The notes beneath the pieces were generated by a model. It was given only the letters and a program-made list of their open reading frames with translations. It had not been told where the DNA came from and did not search any database. Positions 47,843 to 57,023 of a DNA stretch of 64,000 bases are shown piece after piece. A program made the translations under genes and the position numbers. This stretch comes from CS4-C045 sp963844115 (GTDB taxonomy: Bacteria > Planctomycetota > Planctomycetia > Pirellulales > UBA7805), in assembly GCA_963844115.1 (NCBI GenBank), contig CAWJNN010000079.1, positions 36,794 through 100,793 on the forward strand, written 5' to 3'. Within the stretch, counting starts at the first letter, position 1. Each line of letters opens with the position of its first letter.

Positions 47843-49822
47843 TCACTCAGACATGACACGCCGAACGGCTGCAATAACGTCGTCCGTGGATGGCAACGCC
47901 GCGTACTCGTAGATGGGATTGAACCCGATATGAACGTCGTCGCGCGATACCAACTGCGGCGGACTCAGGAACGTGTCCCACGTGTCGGGATCGCTGGTCA
48001 CGTCACTGATCAGCATTTGACCCACACTGCAACTGTGCGCGTCTTCTTGAACCACGATGAGCCGCCCGGTCTTTTCCAGTGAGGCACGGACACATTCGCG
48101 GTCCCAGGGCACGAGGGATCGCAGATCAATGACTTCGACGGAGGCCTCACCCGCGATCTGTTCCGCCGCTTCGCAAGCCTGCTCGATGCAATTTCCCCAG
48201 GCAACGATTGTCACGTCGTCTCCCGGTATCCGCACGATGGCCTTGCCGAATGGCACGGCCTCGACAGGCGCCTCGACATCAAATTGTTGTCGGAAACGAT
48301 GTTTGGGCAGCAGGACGATGGTCGGATCGTCGGCATGCATGGCGGTCCACATCAGACCGGCCGCATCTTCAGGCGTTCCTGGCACGACAACACGCAAGCC
48401 GGGGACGTGGGCAAATAACGACTCGTTGGCCTGGCTGTGCCAAATCGAACCACCCGGCAGATAACCGCCATACGGTGCATAGATAACACACGGGCATGGC
48501 CACTCCCCAAAACTCCGCCAGCGGATCGTCGCCAGATTTTGTGAGAATTGATTCCAGGCAGGCCCCAAAAAATCGATGAATTGCAGCTCGAACACGGGCC
48601 GCATTCCATAATTCGCCATTCCACAGGCAACGCCGACAATCGTGGCCTCGGCCAGCGGCGAATTAAAGACGCGATCCGGGTGCGCGGTAGAAAGACCCTT
48701 CGTCAATCCAAAAACACCCCCCTTCGGATCCGCAATATCTTGCCCGAAGAAAACGTATCGATCATCTTTTTCCAGCGCCTGGCGAAAGACATGGTTTATG
48801 GCATCTACCATCCGCCACTTTCTACCACCTTCCAGCGGCGGGGGTTGGGCGCTGGGCAACGGACCGTACAGCTGATCCAGCAATTCCGCCGGGCGGGGAT
48901 CAGCGGCCGCCTGGGCTTCGATGTATTCGCTGTCGACCTGATCTTCGATCGTGTTCTTTATCTGCTCCCACGCTTCCGAAGTGATCTCGCCCGATTGAAT
49001 CAATTCGTTCGCCACGACCTTGATGGGATCCCGTTCGGCCATGGCAGCGAGCTCGTCGGCACTACGGTAAACGCGCTGGTCATCGCTGCTGGTATGGTCG
49101 CAGAGCCGATCCAGCTCACAATGCAGAATCGTGGGGCCTTCGCCACGACGCGCGCGATCAAAGGCCGGAGCCGCCGCGTTCAGTACATTGTCGGGATGAC
49201 GCCCGTCGACTTCGACGATCGGGATGCCGTCGCCAAAGATGTTCATACGTAGCGGGTTCATGTCCCGCGTCGGAGTACTGATTCCATAAAGGTTGTCTTC
49301 GACCAGAAAGATGATCGGCAACCGCAGTTGAACGGCGAACGTGACGGCTTCGAAGAATTCGCCCTGTCGAGTTGCTGCGTCGCCGGTCGTACCAACGACA
49401 ACACTGTCTTTGTGCTCCAACTGCATGGCCCACGCCGCGCCGCAAGCGGGCAGGAGACAGGCACTGGTAGGAGTAGGTACGCTCCAGATATTGCGATCGC
49501 GTGACGAATAGTGTCCCGGCATCTGCCGGCCACCGCTGCTACTGTTCCGCTTGGCAAAATAGGCCAGCGCCAGATCCTGATTGGAGACGCCACGGGCCAA
49601 CACCGTCGCGCGTTCCCGATAATAGCCGAAAAGGTAGTCGTCGTCTCGCAATAATTCCTGCAGTACGCCTAACGATTCATGCCCCATTGCCCCAACGTGA
49701 AACCAACCCTTGCTTTGACGCAGCAATACCCCCTCACGACGATCTCCTTCGCGACTGAGGTACATCAACTTCAGCAAGTCGAGTTTGCTATAGGTCAGTT
49801 GAGAGGTAGGGCCCACCGTCAT
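47843..49822 (-). CDS. 2-oxo acid dehydrogenase E1, alpha-beta fusion
   Basis: 659 residues from ATG 49822, preceded by ACGGAGACGGAA; the upstream GTG at 49921 lacks one. The alpha half binds thiamine diphosphate: GDAATRQGEFFEAVTFA and LPIIFLVEDNLYGIS, with HYSSRDRN. The beta half begins near residue 345 (WRMVDAINHVFRQAL) and has FGQDIADPKGGVFGLTKG, NSPLAEATIVGVACGMA and FLGPAWNQFS, plus the transketolase-C motif VIDLRSLVPWD. Fused E1 chains of this kind are found in several non-proteobacterial phyla. It is divergent from hppD, so the two transcription units may share a control region. Confidence 0.88.
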   Translation of the reverse strand: MTVGPTSQLTYSKLDLLKLMYLSREGDRREGVLLRQSKGWFHVGAMGHESLGVLQELLRDDDYLFGYYRERATVLARGVSNQDLALAYFAKRNSSSGGRQMPGHYSSRDRNIWSVPTPTSACLLPACGAAWAMQLEHKDSVVVGTTGDAATRQGEFFEAVTFAVQLRLPIIFLVEDNLYGISTPTRDMNPLRMNIFGDGIPIVEVDGRHPDNVLNAAAPAFDRARRGEGPTILHCELDRLCDHTSSDDQRVYRSADELAAMAERDPIKVVANELIQSGEITSEAWEQIKNTIEDQVDSEYIEAQAAADPRPAELLDQLYGPLPSAQPPPLEGGRKWRMVDAINHVFRQALEKDDRYVFFGQDIADPKGGVFGLTKGLSTAHPDRVFNSPLAEATIVGVACGMANYGMRPVFELQFIDFLGPAWNQFSQNLATIRWRSFGEWPCPCVIYAPYGGYLPGGSIWHSQANESLFAHVPGLRVVVPGTPEDAAGLMWTAMHADDPTIVLLPKHRFRQQFDVEAPVEAVPFGKAIVRIPGDDVTIVAWGNCIEQACEAAEQIAGEASVEVIDLRSLVPWDRECVRASLEKTGRLIVVQEDAHSCSVGQMLISDVTSDPDTWDTFLSPPQLVSRDDVHIGFNPIYEYAALPSTDDVIAAVRRVMSE

Positions 49823-50232
49823 TTCCGTCTCCGTAGAAGTCTTGATCTGGACTGATGTCTCTTCAGTTGTTCGGGTGCAACCTCTGCAGGTCCCGATCGA
49901 ATCACCGGACGGTTGGACCACCGGCGAAGGGACCGAGTCTGCGTTATGCTGAAACGCATAAGGACCGGTTTACCTGGTCGCGGGGGCCGCCGGATGACCC
50001 ATCATCCGTAATTTTACCGCGCGGACATGATAACGCCGAAAATCGGACCGATACAATGCCGACTGTCCGCTCAATTTTGCTACCTTCCCGTCAAGACGAC
50101 AATTATCGGCCGCCATCGGCTACTTTTACCCTGTATGGGCCGCGCCTATAATTCTTAGCGCCTAACGACCTATTATCAACTTGAGCCGGATGCCAGGTCG
50201 ATCGTACGGTCTAGTTTGCAGGAGCCGTCGCC
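49823..50232. other. Divergent control region E1 / hppD
   Basis: 410 bases. Contains a good promoter for hppD (see 50124-50152) and its ribosome site (GCAGGAG, 50218-50224). Nothing else recognised. The region is the natural place for a regulator of tyrosine catabolism to act, but no palindromic operator stood out. Confidence 0.45.
50124..50152 (+). promoter_or_regulatory. Candidate sigma70-type promoter of hppD
   Basis: TTTTAC (50124-50129), a 17-base spacer and a perfect TATAAT (50147-50152), 80 bases ahead of the start codon. The first hexamer matches the -35 consensus only in part. No other promoter candidate is closer to the gene. Confidence 0.5.
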
Positions 50233-51321
50233 ATGTCCGATCAACCACTACCGCTGAAAAAAGTCCATCACGTCGAACTGCTGGTTGGAAACGCCAAGCA
50301 GGCGGCGTTCTTTTACCGAAAATGCTTCGGCTTTTCGCAGCTGGCCTATGCCGGCCCCGAAACAGGCCTCAACAGCCAGGCGTCCTATGTGTTGGAACAG
50401 GGTGATATTCGCCTGGTCATCAGCACACCTCTTTCGCCCGACGACCCCATGTCCGAACACCATCGGTTGCATGGTGATGGAGTGCTGGATGTCGCGTTTC
50501 TGGTCGACAATGTCGACGATGTGTTCGCCGAAGCGGTGAAGCGGGGCGCGCGAGTCTCGCTTGAACCCTATGAGATGAATGACAAATACGGACGCGTGCG
50601 CCGAGCGAAATTGGAGGCGTATGGGGACACGTTGCATACGCTGGTTTCCCTGGACGACTATACGGGCCCCTTTCTACCCGGCTATCAAGTCCATCGCATT
50701 CCGGAACCTGGCTTCGGTCTACGGTCGATCGACCATATCGTTGGCAATGTGGAAGACGGAAAAATGGAAGAGTGGGTAGACTACTACCACCGCGTCTTCG
50801 GCTTCCATCAGTTTCAATCATTTGACGACAAGGATATCTCGACGGCCTATTCGTCGCTGCGAAGTAAAGTGATGGCCAGTCCCACGGCGAACGTCAAATT
50901 TCCGATCAATGAACCAGCGGAAGGGAAGCGAAAAAGCCAGATCGAAGAATATCTGGACTTCAACCGGGGACCCGGCGTCCAGCATGTCGCCTTGTCGACC
51001 GACGATATCATTCACACGGTGTCGGTATTGAGAAACGCGGGCGTCGATTTTCTTAAGGTGCCCGCATCGTATTACGACAAAGTCTGGGATCGAGTCGGCA
51101 AAGTCGAGGAGGATGCGCGCACGCTTCAAGACCTGAATATCCTGATCGATCGCGACGACAAAGGTTACTTGCTTCAGATCTTCACCAGAAATGTAGAGGA
51201 TCGCCCGACGCTGTTTTATGAAATCATCCAACGGCACGGATCGGACTCGTTCGGAAAAGGTAACTTCCGGTCGCTGTTCGAAGCAATTGAACGCGAACAA
51301 GAGGCGCGGGGTAATCTTTAG
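50233..51321 (+). CDS. hppD: 4-Hydroxyphenylpyruvate dioxygenase
   Basis: Fe(II) enzyme converting 4-hydroxyphenylpyruvate to homogentisate, the second step of tyrosine degradation. 362 residues. Two vicinal-oxygen-chelate halves are seen: VHHVELLVGNAKQAAFFYR and RSIDHIVGNVEDGKMEEW. The metal ligands are His168 (SIDHIVGN), His251 (GVQHVALST) and Glu330 (LFYEIIQR). The C-terminal helix that closes the active site is present (GKGNFRSLFEAIEREQE). A 16-base repeat begins at its stop codon. It is the first gene of the homogentisate cluster; hmgA follows after 143 bases. Confidence 0.95.
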   Translation: MSDQPLPLKKVHHVELLVGNAKQAAFFYRKCFGFSQLAYAGPETGLNSQASYVLEQGDIRLVISTPLSPDDPMSEHHRLHGDGVLDVAFLVDNVDDVFAEAVKRGARVSLEPYEMNDKYGRVRRAKLEAYGDTLHTLVSLDDYTGPFLPGYQVHRIPEPGFGLRSIDHIVGNVEDGKMEEWVDYYHRVFGFHQFQSFDDKDISTAYSSLRSKVMASPTANVKFPINEPAEGKRKSQIEEYLDFNRGPGVQHVALSTDDIIHTVSVLRNAGVDFLKVPASYYDKVWDRVGKVEEDARTLQDLNILIDRDDKGYLLQIFTRNVEDRPTLFYEIIQRHGSDSFGKGNFRSLFEAIEREQEARGNL

Positions 51322-51421
51322 TCGCTGTAATCTCTAGTCACTGTAAGATTGAATCACTGTAAGATTGAAACGCTTAAATATTGAGTCACTGTAGTATTGA
51401 GTCGCTTTAATATTGAGTCAC
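51316..51421. repeat. 16-base tandem repeat at the hppD 3' end
   Basis: Seven diverged units of the form (A/C)TT(G/T)AGTC(A/G)CTGTAAT. The first covers the stop codon of hppD and the array fills most of the hppD-hmgA spacer. Unit spacing is exactly 16 bases, so the helical face changes from unit to unit. Confidence 0.85.
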
Positions 51422-51464
51422 GGGCGGCAAACCGATTATTCGGACGAAAGCTGGCGATGGACCC

Positions 51465-52622
51465 ATGCCGTACTATCACACACTCGGAAAAATCCCACGG
51501 AAGCGTCATACCCAGTTCCGTCGGGAAAGCGGTGAACTCTATCCCGAACACCTGATGGGGGCGTTGGGGTTTTCTGGTCCCGCTTCGCTGCTGTATCACC
51601 TGACGGAACCGACACGCGTTTTGTCGACGGCCAAGCTGGCCGATGCCAGGGTCGAGGGAGACGCGGACCAGACGCTGCGGATGCGGCATTTCCAGCTGGG
51701 CGACGTCAAAGCAGCAAAAAGCCCGTCGTTGGATCGAACGCCCGTATTGTTTAACGCGGACGCCACGATTTCGATCGTCCGGCCCACCACGACCGACGAA
51801 TTCCATTACCGAAACGCTCAGGCCGACGAAGTCGTCTATATCAGCGATGGTGCGGGAACGCTCGAGTCGGAATTTGGTTCGTTTCCTTATCGAAGCGGTG
51901 ATTATGTCGTCATCCCTCGTGGAATCCTGCATCGTTTCCGGTTGGCAGAGGGCGTGACTCGGATGTTGGTGATTGAAACTCCCAGTCACATCCGCTTTCC
52001 TTCGCGTTACTTGACGCAGGAAGGACAGTTAATGGAACATGCGCCGTATTGCGAACGCGACATCCGCCCGCCGGAGAAGCTGGAAACGCATGAGGAATTG
52101 GGGGAATTTCGGATTGTGGTCAAACAGCAGGACATGCTGAACGATATCGTGCTCGACCATCACCCGTTAAACGTCGTTGGGTGGGATGGCTGTTACTATC
52201 CCTGGGCGATGTCGATTCACGATTTTGAACCGATTACCGGTTCACTTCACCAACCGCCCCCGGTGCATCAGACCTTTCAGGCCGATCAGTTCGTGATCTG
52301 CTCGTTCACGCCACGCCTGTTCGACTATCATCCCGATGCGGTGGCGGTGCCGTACAACCATTCGAATGTGATGAGCGACGAGGTCTTGTACTACGCGAAC
52401 GACGAGTTCATGAGCCGCAAGGGAATCACGCACGGTTCGTTAACCCTTCATCCGGGCGGCATCCCGCACGGACCGCATCCTGGCAAGGTCGAGGCATCTC
52501 TGAAGCTCAAGGAGACCAAAGAGCTGGCCGTAATGCTAGACACGTTTCGCCCACTGAAGGTTGCCAGCGATGTGAAGGGGGTTGAGGATCCTGACTACGG
52601 CCGTAGCTGGGTGGATGGATGA
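51465..52622 (+). CDS. hmgA: Homogentisate 1,2-dioxygenase
   Basis: Opens the homogentisate ring to maleylacetoacetate using Fe(II). 385 residues, full length. Cupin-type strands and the ligands His299 (YNHSNVMSD), Glu306 (DEVLYYAN) and His335 (GGIPHGPHPG) are all present. Supporting motifs: DYVVIPRGILHRFRL and VVGWDGCYYPWAMSIHDFEP. The last codons overlap the next gene (ATGA), showing translational coupling. Confidence 0.95.
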   Translation: MPYYHTLGKIPRKRHTQFRRESGELYPEHLMGALGFSGPASLLYHLTEPTRVLSTAKLADARVEGDADQTLRMRHFQLGDVKAAKSPSLDRTPVLFNADATISIVRPTTTDEFHYRNAQADEVVYISDGAGTLESEFGSFPYRSGDYVVIPRGILHRFRLAEGVTRMLVIETPSHIRFPSRYLTQEGQLMEHAPYCERDIRPPEKLETHEELGEFRIVVKQQDMLNDIVLDHHPLNVVGWDGCYYPWAMSIHDFEPITGSLHQPPPVHQTFQADQFVICSFTPRLFDYHPDAVAVPYNHSNVMSDEVLYYANDEFMSRKGITHGSLTLHPGGIPHGPHPGKVEASLKLKETKELAVMLDTFRPLKVASDVKGVEDPDYGRSWVDG

Positions 52623-53611
52623 CACGGGGCCTCCGAGCACTCCTGCATGGTGTCATCGATTACGCGGGGATGTTCCCGCCGGCACGACTCCCACTCGACA
52701 AGGCTGTCCGGAACTATGCACGGTTTCGACAGGGAGAATTCGCCTGGATGCTGGGACATTTTGTCGTCGGTGCGGTGCAGCTGGAACCGCTGGCTGATTT
52801 TCTTGACGGTTTCGACCCCCAAACCGAAAAGTCCGGCCTCGCGATCACTTGCGGCGGCTCGGCAAACGTTGAACAGTGGTCAACGGAATTCGACCAGCAG
52901 ATCGCTGGCATTTCGTCCTTCCTGAATCGCGCAAAGGGACAAGCGGAACTTCGCGCGGTGGAGGTGAAGCTGCCGCACCCGGCCGAGACGACCCCTGAAC
53001 AGATCCTGGATTTGGTTTGCGAAAAGATCACAATGGCCGGTTGGCCCGCAGCACAAGCCTTTTTTGAAGTCACAGCGGGTCCTAACTCGATGGATTTTCG
53101 TGATCAGATTGCCCGCCGCGCCGGTCAGCAGCGTCCCGATGACCCACCGTTTGGCCTGAAGTTGCGTGCCGGCGGACTGGAGGCGAGCGAGTTTCCCTCC
53201 GTCGACGTCGTTACCGACGTGATCATGTCGTGCAATCAGCACAAAAGCTCGTGGAAAGCGACGGCCGGCTTGCACCACCCACTGCGACAGTTTCGCGAAG
53301 AGGTCAATACAAAGATGCACGGTTTCCTGAACGTGCTGACGGCTGCCGTGCTGGCCGATGCACAGCCACTAAGGCGCGATCAGGTTTTGGAAATTGTCGC
53401 GGACGAAGATCCAGTCAACTTTCAATTGGACGACGACGGCATCGCGTGGCGAGAACATCGTGCGAGTGTCGCCGAGATTGAGGCTGCTCGAAAACGAACA
53501 ATGATCTCCTTTGGAAGCTGTGACTTTGAAGAACCGCTAGCCGACCTGGAACTCCTAGGTTTGCCGTGGCTAACAATCGAACGCCAACAAGACGACAACC
53601 CAAATGATTGA
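52619..53611 (+). CDS. Uncharacterised protein encoded inside the homogentisate operon
   Basis: 330 residues, with no family that I can name. Soluble and cytoplasmic: no signal peptide or membrane segment. Conserved-looking blocks are DYAGMFPPARLPL (15-27), AITCGG (75-80), FGLKLRAGGLEA (178-189), and WKATAGLHHPLR (212-223), then MHGFLNVLTAA. Alternating beta-alpha pattern with Lys181, Lys213 and His219/220 suggests a TIM-barrel-like enzyme. It overlaps hmgA by 4 bases and fahA by 8. Maleylacetoacetate isomerase, the step between those two enzymes, is not encoded nearby, and this protein is unlike GST-type isomerases. A role in that step, or in a side reaction, is inference only. Confidence 0.8.
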   Translation: MTRGLRALLHGVIDYAGMFPPARLPLDKAVRNYARFRQGEFAWMLGHFVVGAVQLEPLADFLDGFDPQTEKSGLAITCGGSANVEQWSTEFDQQIAGISSFLNRAKGQAELRAVEVKLPHPAETTPEQILDLVCEKITMAGWPAAQAFFEVTAGPNSMDFRDQIARRAGQQRPDDPPFGLKLRAGGLEASEFPSVDVVTDVIMSCNQHKSSWKATAGLHHPLRQFREEVNTKMHGFLNVLTAAVLADAQPLRRDQVLEIVADEDPVNFQLDDDGIAWREHRASVAEIEAARKRTMISFGSCDFEEPLADLELLGLPWLTIERQQDDNPND

Positions 53612-54866
53612 TCCAAATTTAAAGAGCTTTATCCCCGTTGAAGTGGACAGCCATTTTTCGATCCAGAACCTTCCCTACGGCGTGTTCCGCGCCGCTGGAG
53701 GTCGCGACGGTCCACGTGTTGGCGTGGCGATTGGCGACTTTGTCGTCGATCTTGCCGTGCTTGAGAGCCGTGGACTGATTACCGTCCCGGGTGCCACGGC
53801 TTCCGTCTTTGATCACTCCTGTCTCAACCCGTTTATGCAGCTAGGGACGCAAGCGTGGACCGCCGTCCGCGAACGTTTGGGGCAATTGCTGGTTGAAGAC
53901 GAACCCACGCTGCGTGACGACCATGATCTTCGCGCGCTGGCGATTCACAAAATTGAAGACGTGCAGTTGATGATGCCAGTCGACATTCGTGACTATACCG
54001 ACTTCTATTCGTCCCGTTTTCATGCCACCAATGTCGGGACGATGATGCGCGGAGCTGACAATGCGCTGCAAGAAAACTGGCTTCACTTGCCGGTTGCGTA
54101 TCACGGTCGCGCGAGCTCGATTGTCGTTAGCGGCACGGATGTACAACGTCCTGTCGGTCAGACCGGCGCGGGACAGTTTGGGCCTAGTAAGGCGATGGAT
54201 TTTGAACTGGAAATGGGTTTCTTCGTCGGTCCAGGTTCGACGCTCGGTAAACCCATCCCCATTGCCGAAGCGGTTCGGCACATTTTCGGTATGGTACTGG
54301 TCAATGACTGGAGCGCTCGTGATGTTCAGAAATGGGAGTACGTGCCGCTGGGGCCCTTCCTGTCGAAAAATCTTGCCACGTCGATTTCGCCGTGGGTCGT
54401 GCCGCTGGCGGCGCTGGAGCCATTCCGAACTCGCGCCGCCGAACAGTCACCCGCACCTTTGCCGTACCTTCGTCGAACGGACGACTTCACGTACGATATT
54501 CAACTGGAAGTTTATTTGTCGTTGCCCGGCACGCCTCCGCAGCGTATCACGTCGACCAACTTCCGCCACCTTTACTGGACGATTTCACAGCAACTGGCCC
54601 ATCACTCCATCACCGGCTGCAATATGCAAACGGGTGATTTGCTGGCCTCGGGCACGATTTCGGGTCCGGAAAAGGAGTCTCGCGGTTGCCTGCTGGAACG
54701 AACGTGGCGTGGCGCCGAGCCGCTGGAGCTGGGCGATGGCCAGACGCGCACCTTCCTGGAGGATCACGACCGCGTCACGCTAACAGGCTTTTGTCAGGGC
54801 GACGGATATCGAGTTGGTTTCGGCGAAGTCACCGGCCAGCTTTTACCGGCCACCGAAGTGTCATGA
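53604..54866 (+). CDS. fahA: Fumarylacetoacetase
   Basis: Hydrolyses fumarylacetoacetate to fumarate and acetoacetate, ending tyrosine degradation. 420 residues, full length and in frame. N-terminal SH3-like domain (FSIQNLPYGVFR, VGVAIGDFVVDL). Catalytic domain with Asp and His in RDYTDFYSSRFHATNVG, metal and calcium ligands in DFELEMGFFVGPG, VLVNDWSARDVQKWE, GPFLSKNLATSISPWVV and the late SGTISGPEKES. The stop overlaps the acetoacetyl-CoA synthetase start (ATGA). Confidence 0.96.
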   Translation: MIDPNLKSFIPVEVDSHFSIQNLPYGVFRAAGGRDGPRVGVAIGDFVVDLAVLESRGLITVPGATASVFDHSCLNPFMQLGTQAWTAVRERLGQLLVEDEPTLRDDHDLRALAIHKIEDVQLMMPVDIRDYTDFYSSRFHATNVGTMMRGADNALQENWLHLPVAYHGRASSIVVSGTDVQRPVGQTGAGQFGPSKAMDFELEMGFFVGPGSTLGKPIPIAEAVRHIFGMVLVNDWSARDVQKWEYVPLGPFLSKNLATSISPWVVPLAALEPFRTRAAEQSPAPLPYLRRTDDFTYDIQLEVYLSLPGTPPQRITSTNFRHLYWTISQQLAHHSITGCNMQTGDLLASGTISGPEKESRGCLLERTWRGAEPLELGDGQTRTFLEDHDRVTLTGFCQGDGYRVGFGEVTGQLLPATEVS

Positions 54867-56816
54867 CGGAAAACGCTCTATGGACGCCGCCTGCCGAACG
54901 GGTTGCCCGGTCGCGTATGACGGCTTTCACGCAATTCGCCTCGAAACGGCATGACGTCGAGTTGGCAGACTACCATGCCCTTTGGACATGGTCCGTCGAA
55001 CACCGCGAGCAATTCTGGTCTGCCGTCTGGGACTTCAGCGAGGTCGTGGCCAGTCAGCGATGGCAGGAAGTTCTGGTCGACGGCGATCGCATGCCAGGTG
55101 CGCGATGGTTTACCGGTGCCCGGCTTAATTTCGCCGCAAACCTGTTGAGGATTCGCGACGACCGACCGGCCTTGATCTTTTGGAACGAAAACGGACGGCA
55201 GCGCGTCCTGTCGTTCCAACAACTGTATGGCGAGGTCGCGGCGCGTTTCCGGCTGGCTACGCTCGATTGGCATCACCGCAACCGATCGCGTCGCCGCCAT
55301 TCTTCCGAACATGCCGGAAGCGGTCGTCGTCATGCTGGCGGCGGCGAGCATCGGCGCCACGTTTTCGTCCTGTTCGCCCGATTTCGGTGTCGAAGGGATT
55401 ATCGATCGGTTCGGGCAGATTGAACCCGCCATTCTCTTCACGGCGGACGGCCACTTCTACGCCGGAAAGACTTTCGACGCAATCGACCGCGCCGGCGAGG
55501 TCAGGCGGCGAATTCCCTCGATCAAACAGGTCGTTGTCATTCCGTATGGGAAGCGGAAACCGGTGATCGATGGTCTTCCGCATTCCATCGGCTGGGATGA
55601 CTTGTTCAGCGACTCGGCCGAGCTGACCTTTGAACAGTTGCCGTTCGATCACCCGCTGTACATTCTCTATTCGTCGGGAACCACGGGGATGCCGAAGTGC
55701 ATCGTCCACGGAGCGGGAGGCACGCTGTTACAGCATTTGAAGGAACACCAACTGCATACCGACATCACGCCTGACGATCGTCTGTTCTACTTCACGACGT
55801 GCGGCTGGATGATGTGGAACTGGCTGGTCAGCGGTCTGGCGACGGGCTGTACGCTGGTGCTGTACGACGGCTCGCCCATGCATCCGCGTGCGGATTTCCT
55901 GATGAACATGGTAGATGCTGAGCGGATTACCGTATTTGGCACCAGCGCCCGCTACATCGCCGCTTTGCAAAAGGCTGGTGTGAAGCCGAACCAGACGCAC
56001 CAGCTGACGGATCTGCGGGCGATACTCTCGACCGGTTCGCCGCTGTCCGACACCAGCTTCGATTATGTCTACGCGTCAATCAAAAAAGACCTCTGCCTGT
56101 CCTCGATTTCGGGCGGGACCGATATCATTTCCTGCTTTGCGCTGGGCAATCCCAACCTTCCCGTCCATCGCGGCGAATTGCAATGTCGCGGGTTGGGAAT
56201 GAATGTCAGCGTCTTCGACGAAGCAGGGCATCCCGTCGTGCAGCAGAAAGGCGAACTGGTTTGCACCTCGGCTTTTCCGTCGATGCCGATTCATTTTTGG
56301 AACGATCCCGACGGCAACAAGTACCACCGCGACTACTTCGATCGGTTTCCGGGCGTCTGGTCTCACGGCGACTATACAACCCTGACCGCACATGGTGGTT
56401 TGATCATTTACGGCCGCAGCGACGCGGTCCTGAATCCCGGTGGTGTACGGATTGGTACCGCCGAGATCTATCGCCAAGTCGATCAGCTATCGGAAGTCGT
56501 CGAAAGTGTTGCGGTTGGGCAGTCCTGGTCCAATGACGTTCGCGTCGTACTTTTCGTCCGGCTGCGCGACGAGATGATCCTGGACGACGCCTTGATCGAT
56601 CGTATCAAGCAACAGATACGCGACGGCGCGTCGCCACGGCACGTGCCCGCCAAAGTGATCCAAGTGGCGGATATTCCACGCACACGCAGCGGCAAGACGG
56701 TTGAGCTGGCGGTACGCGAGGCCGTTCACGGTCGACCGGTGAAGAATATTGAAGCGCTGGCCAACCCTGAATCGTTGGGACACTTCCGCAATCTAGCTGA
56801 GCTGCGAGAACCGTGA
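54863..56816 (+). CDS. Acetoacetyl-CoA synthetase (one frame break)
   Basis: Activates acetoacetate with CoA and ATP, feeding the product of fahA into central metabolism. About 650 residues after removing one base near 55,237-55,242, the normal length. First frame: LWTPPAERVARSRMTAF, ARLNFAANLLR and ALIFWNENG. Second frame: RVSGWLRSIGITATDRVAAILPN is represented by GITATDRVAAILPN, then the AMP-binding motif YSSGTTGMPKCIVHG, FFTTCGWMMWNW is seen as TTCGWMMWNW, SGGTDIISCF, and the lysine of SGKTVELAVRE. The ATGA overlap with fahA makes this the last gene of the catabolic operon. Confidence 0.93.
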
Positions 56817-56862
56817 GTGGAGAACCGTCCCGCACGCTACAACGGCTAGCCGCGCGCTCGTG

Positions 56863-56916
56863 GAACGGAACTTGTTCCGTTGGCCGCTTTGGAAAAAAGC
56901 GGAACAAGTTCCGTTC
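56863..56916. repeat. Palindromic element after the acetoacetyl-CoA synthetase gene
   Basis: The perfect arms GAACGGAACTTGTTCCG and CGGAACAAGTTCCGTTC (17 bases) flank a 20-base loop. Each arm also contains its own small palindrome (GGAACTTGTTCC). The strong stem could stabilise or end the operon transcript; there is no T-run. Confidence 0.75.
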
Positions 56917-57023
56917 TACTCGTTGAATGCCAGAACCCGCAATCATTGATGAACCGGATGGTAGCGTGTACGATAAGGCCCGCAATCATCTAGCCACCCA
57001 GTTGGCATTCACGGAGACGCATA

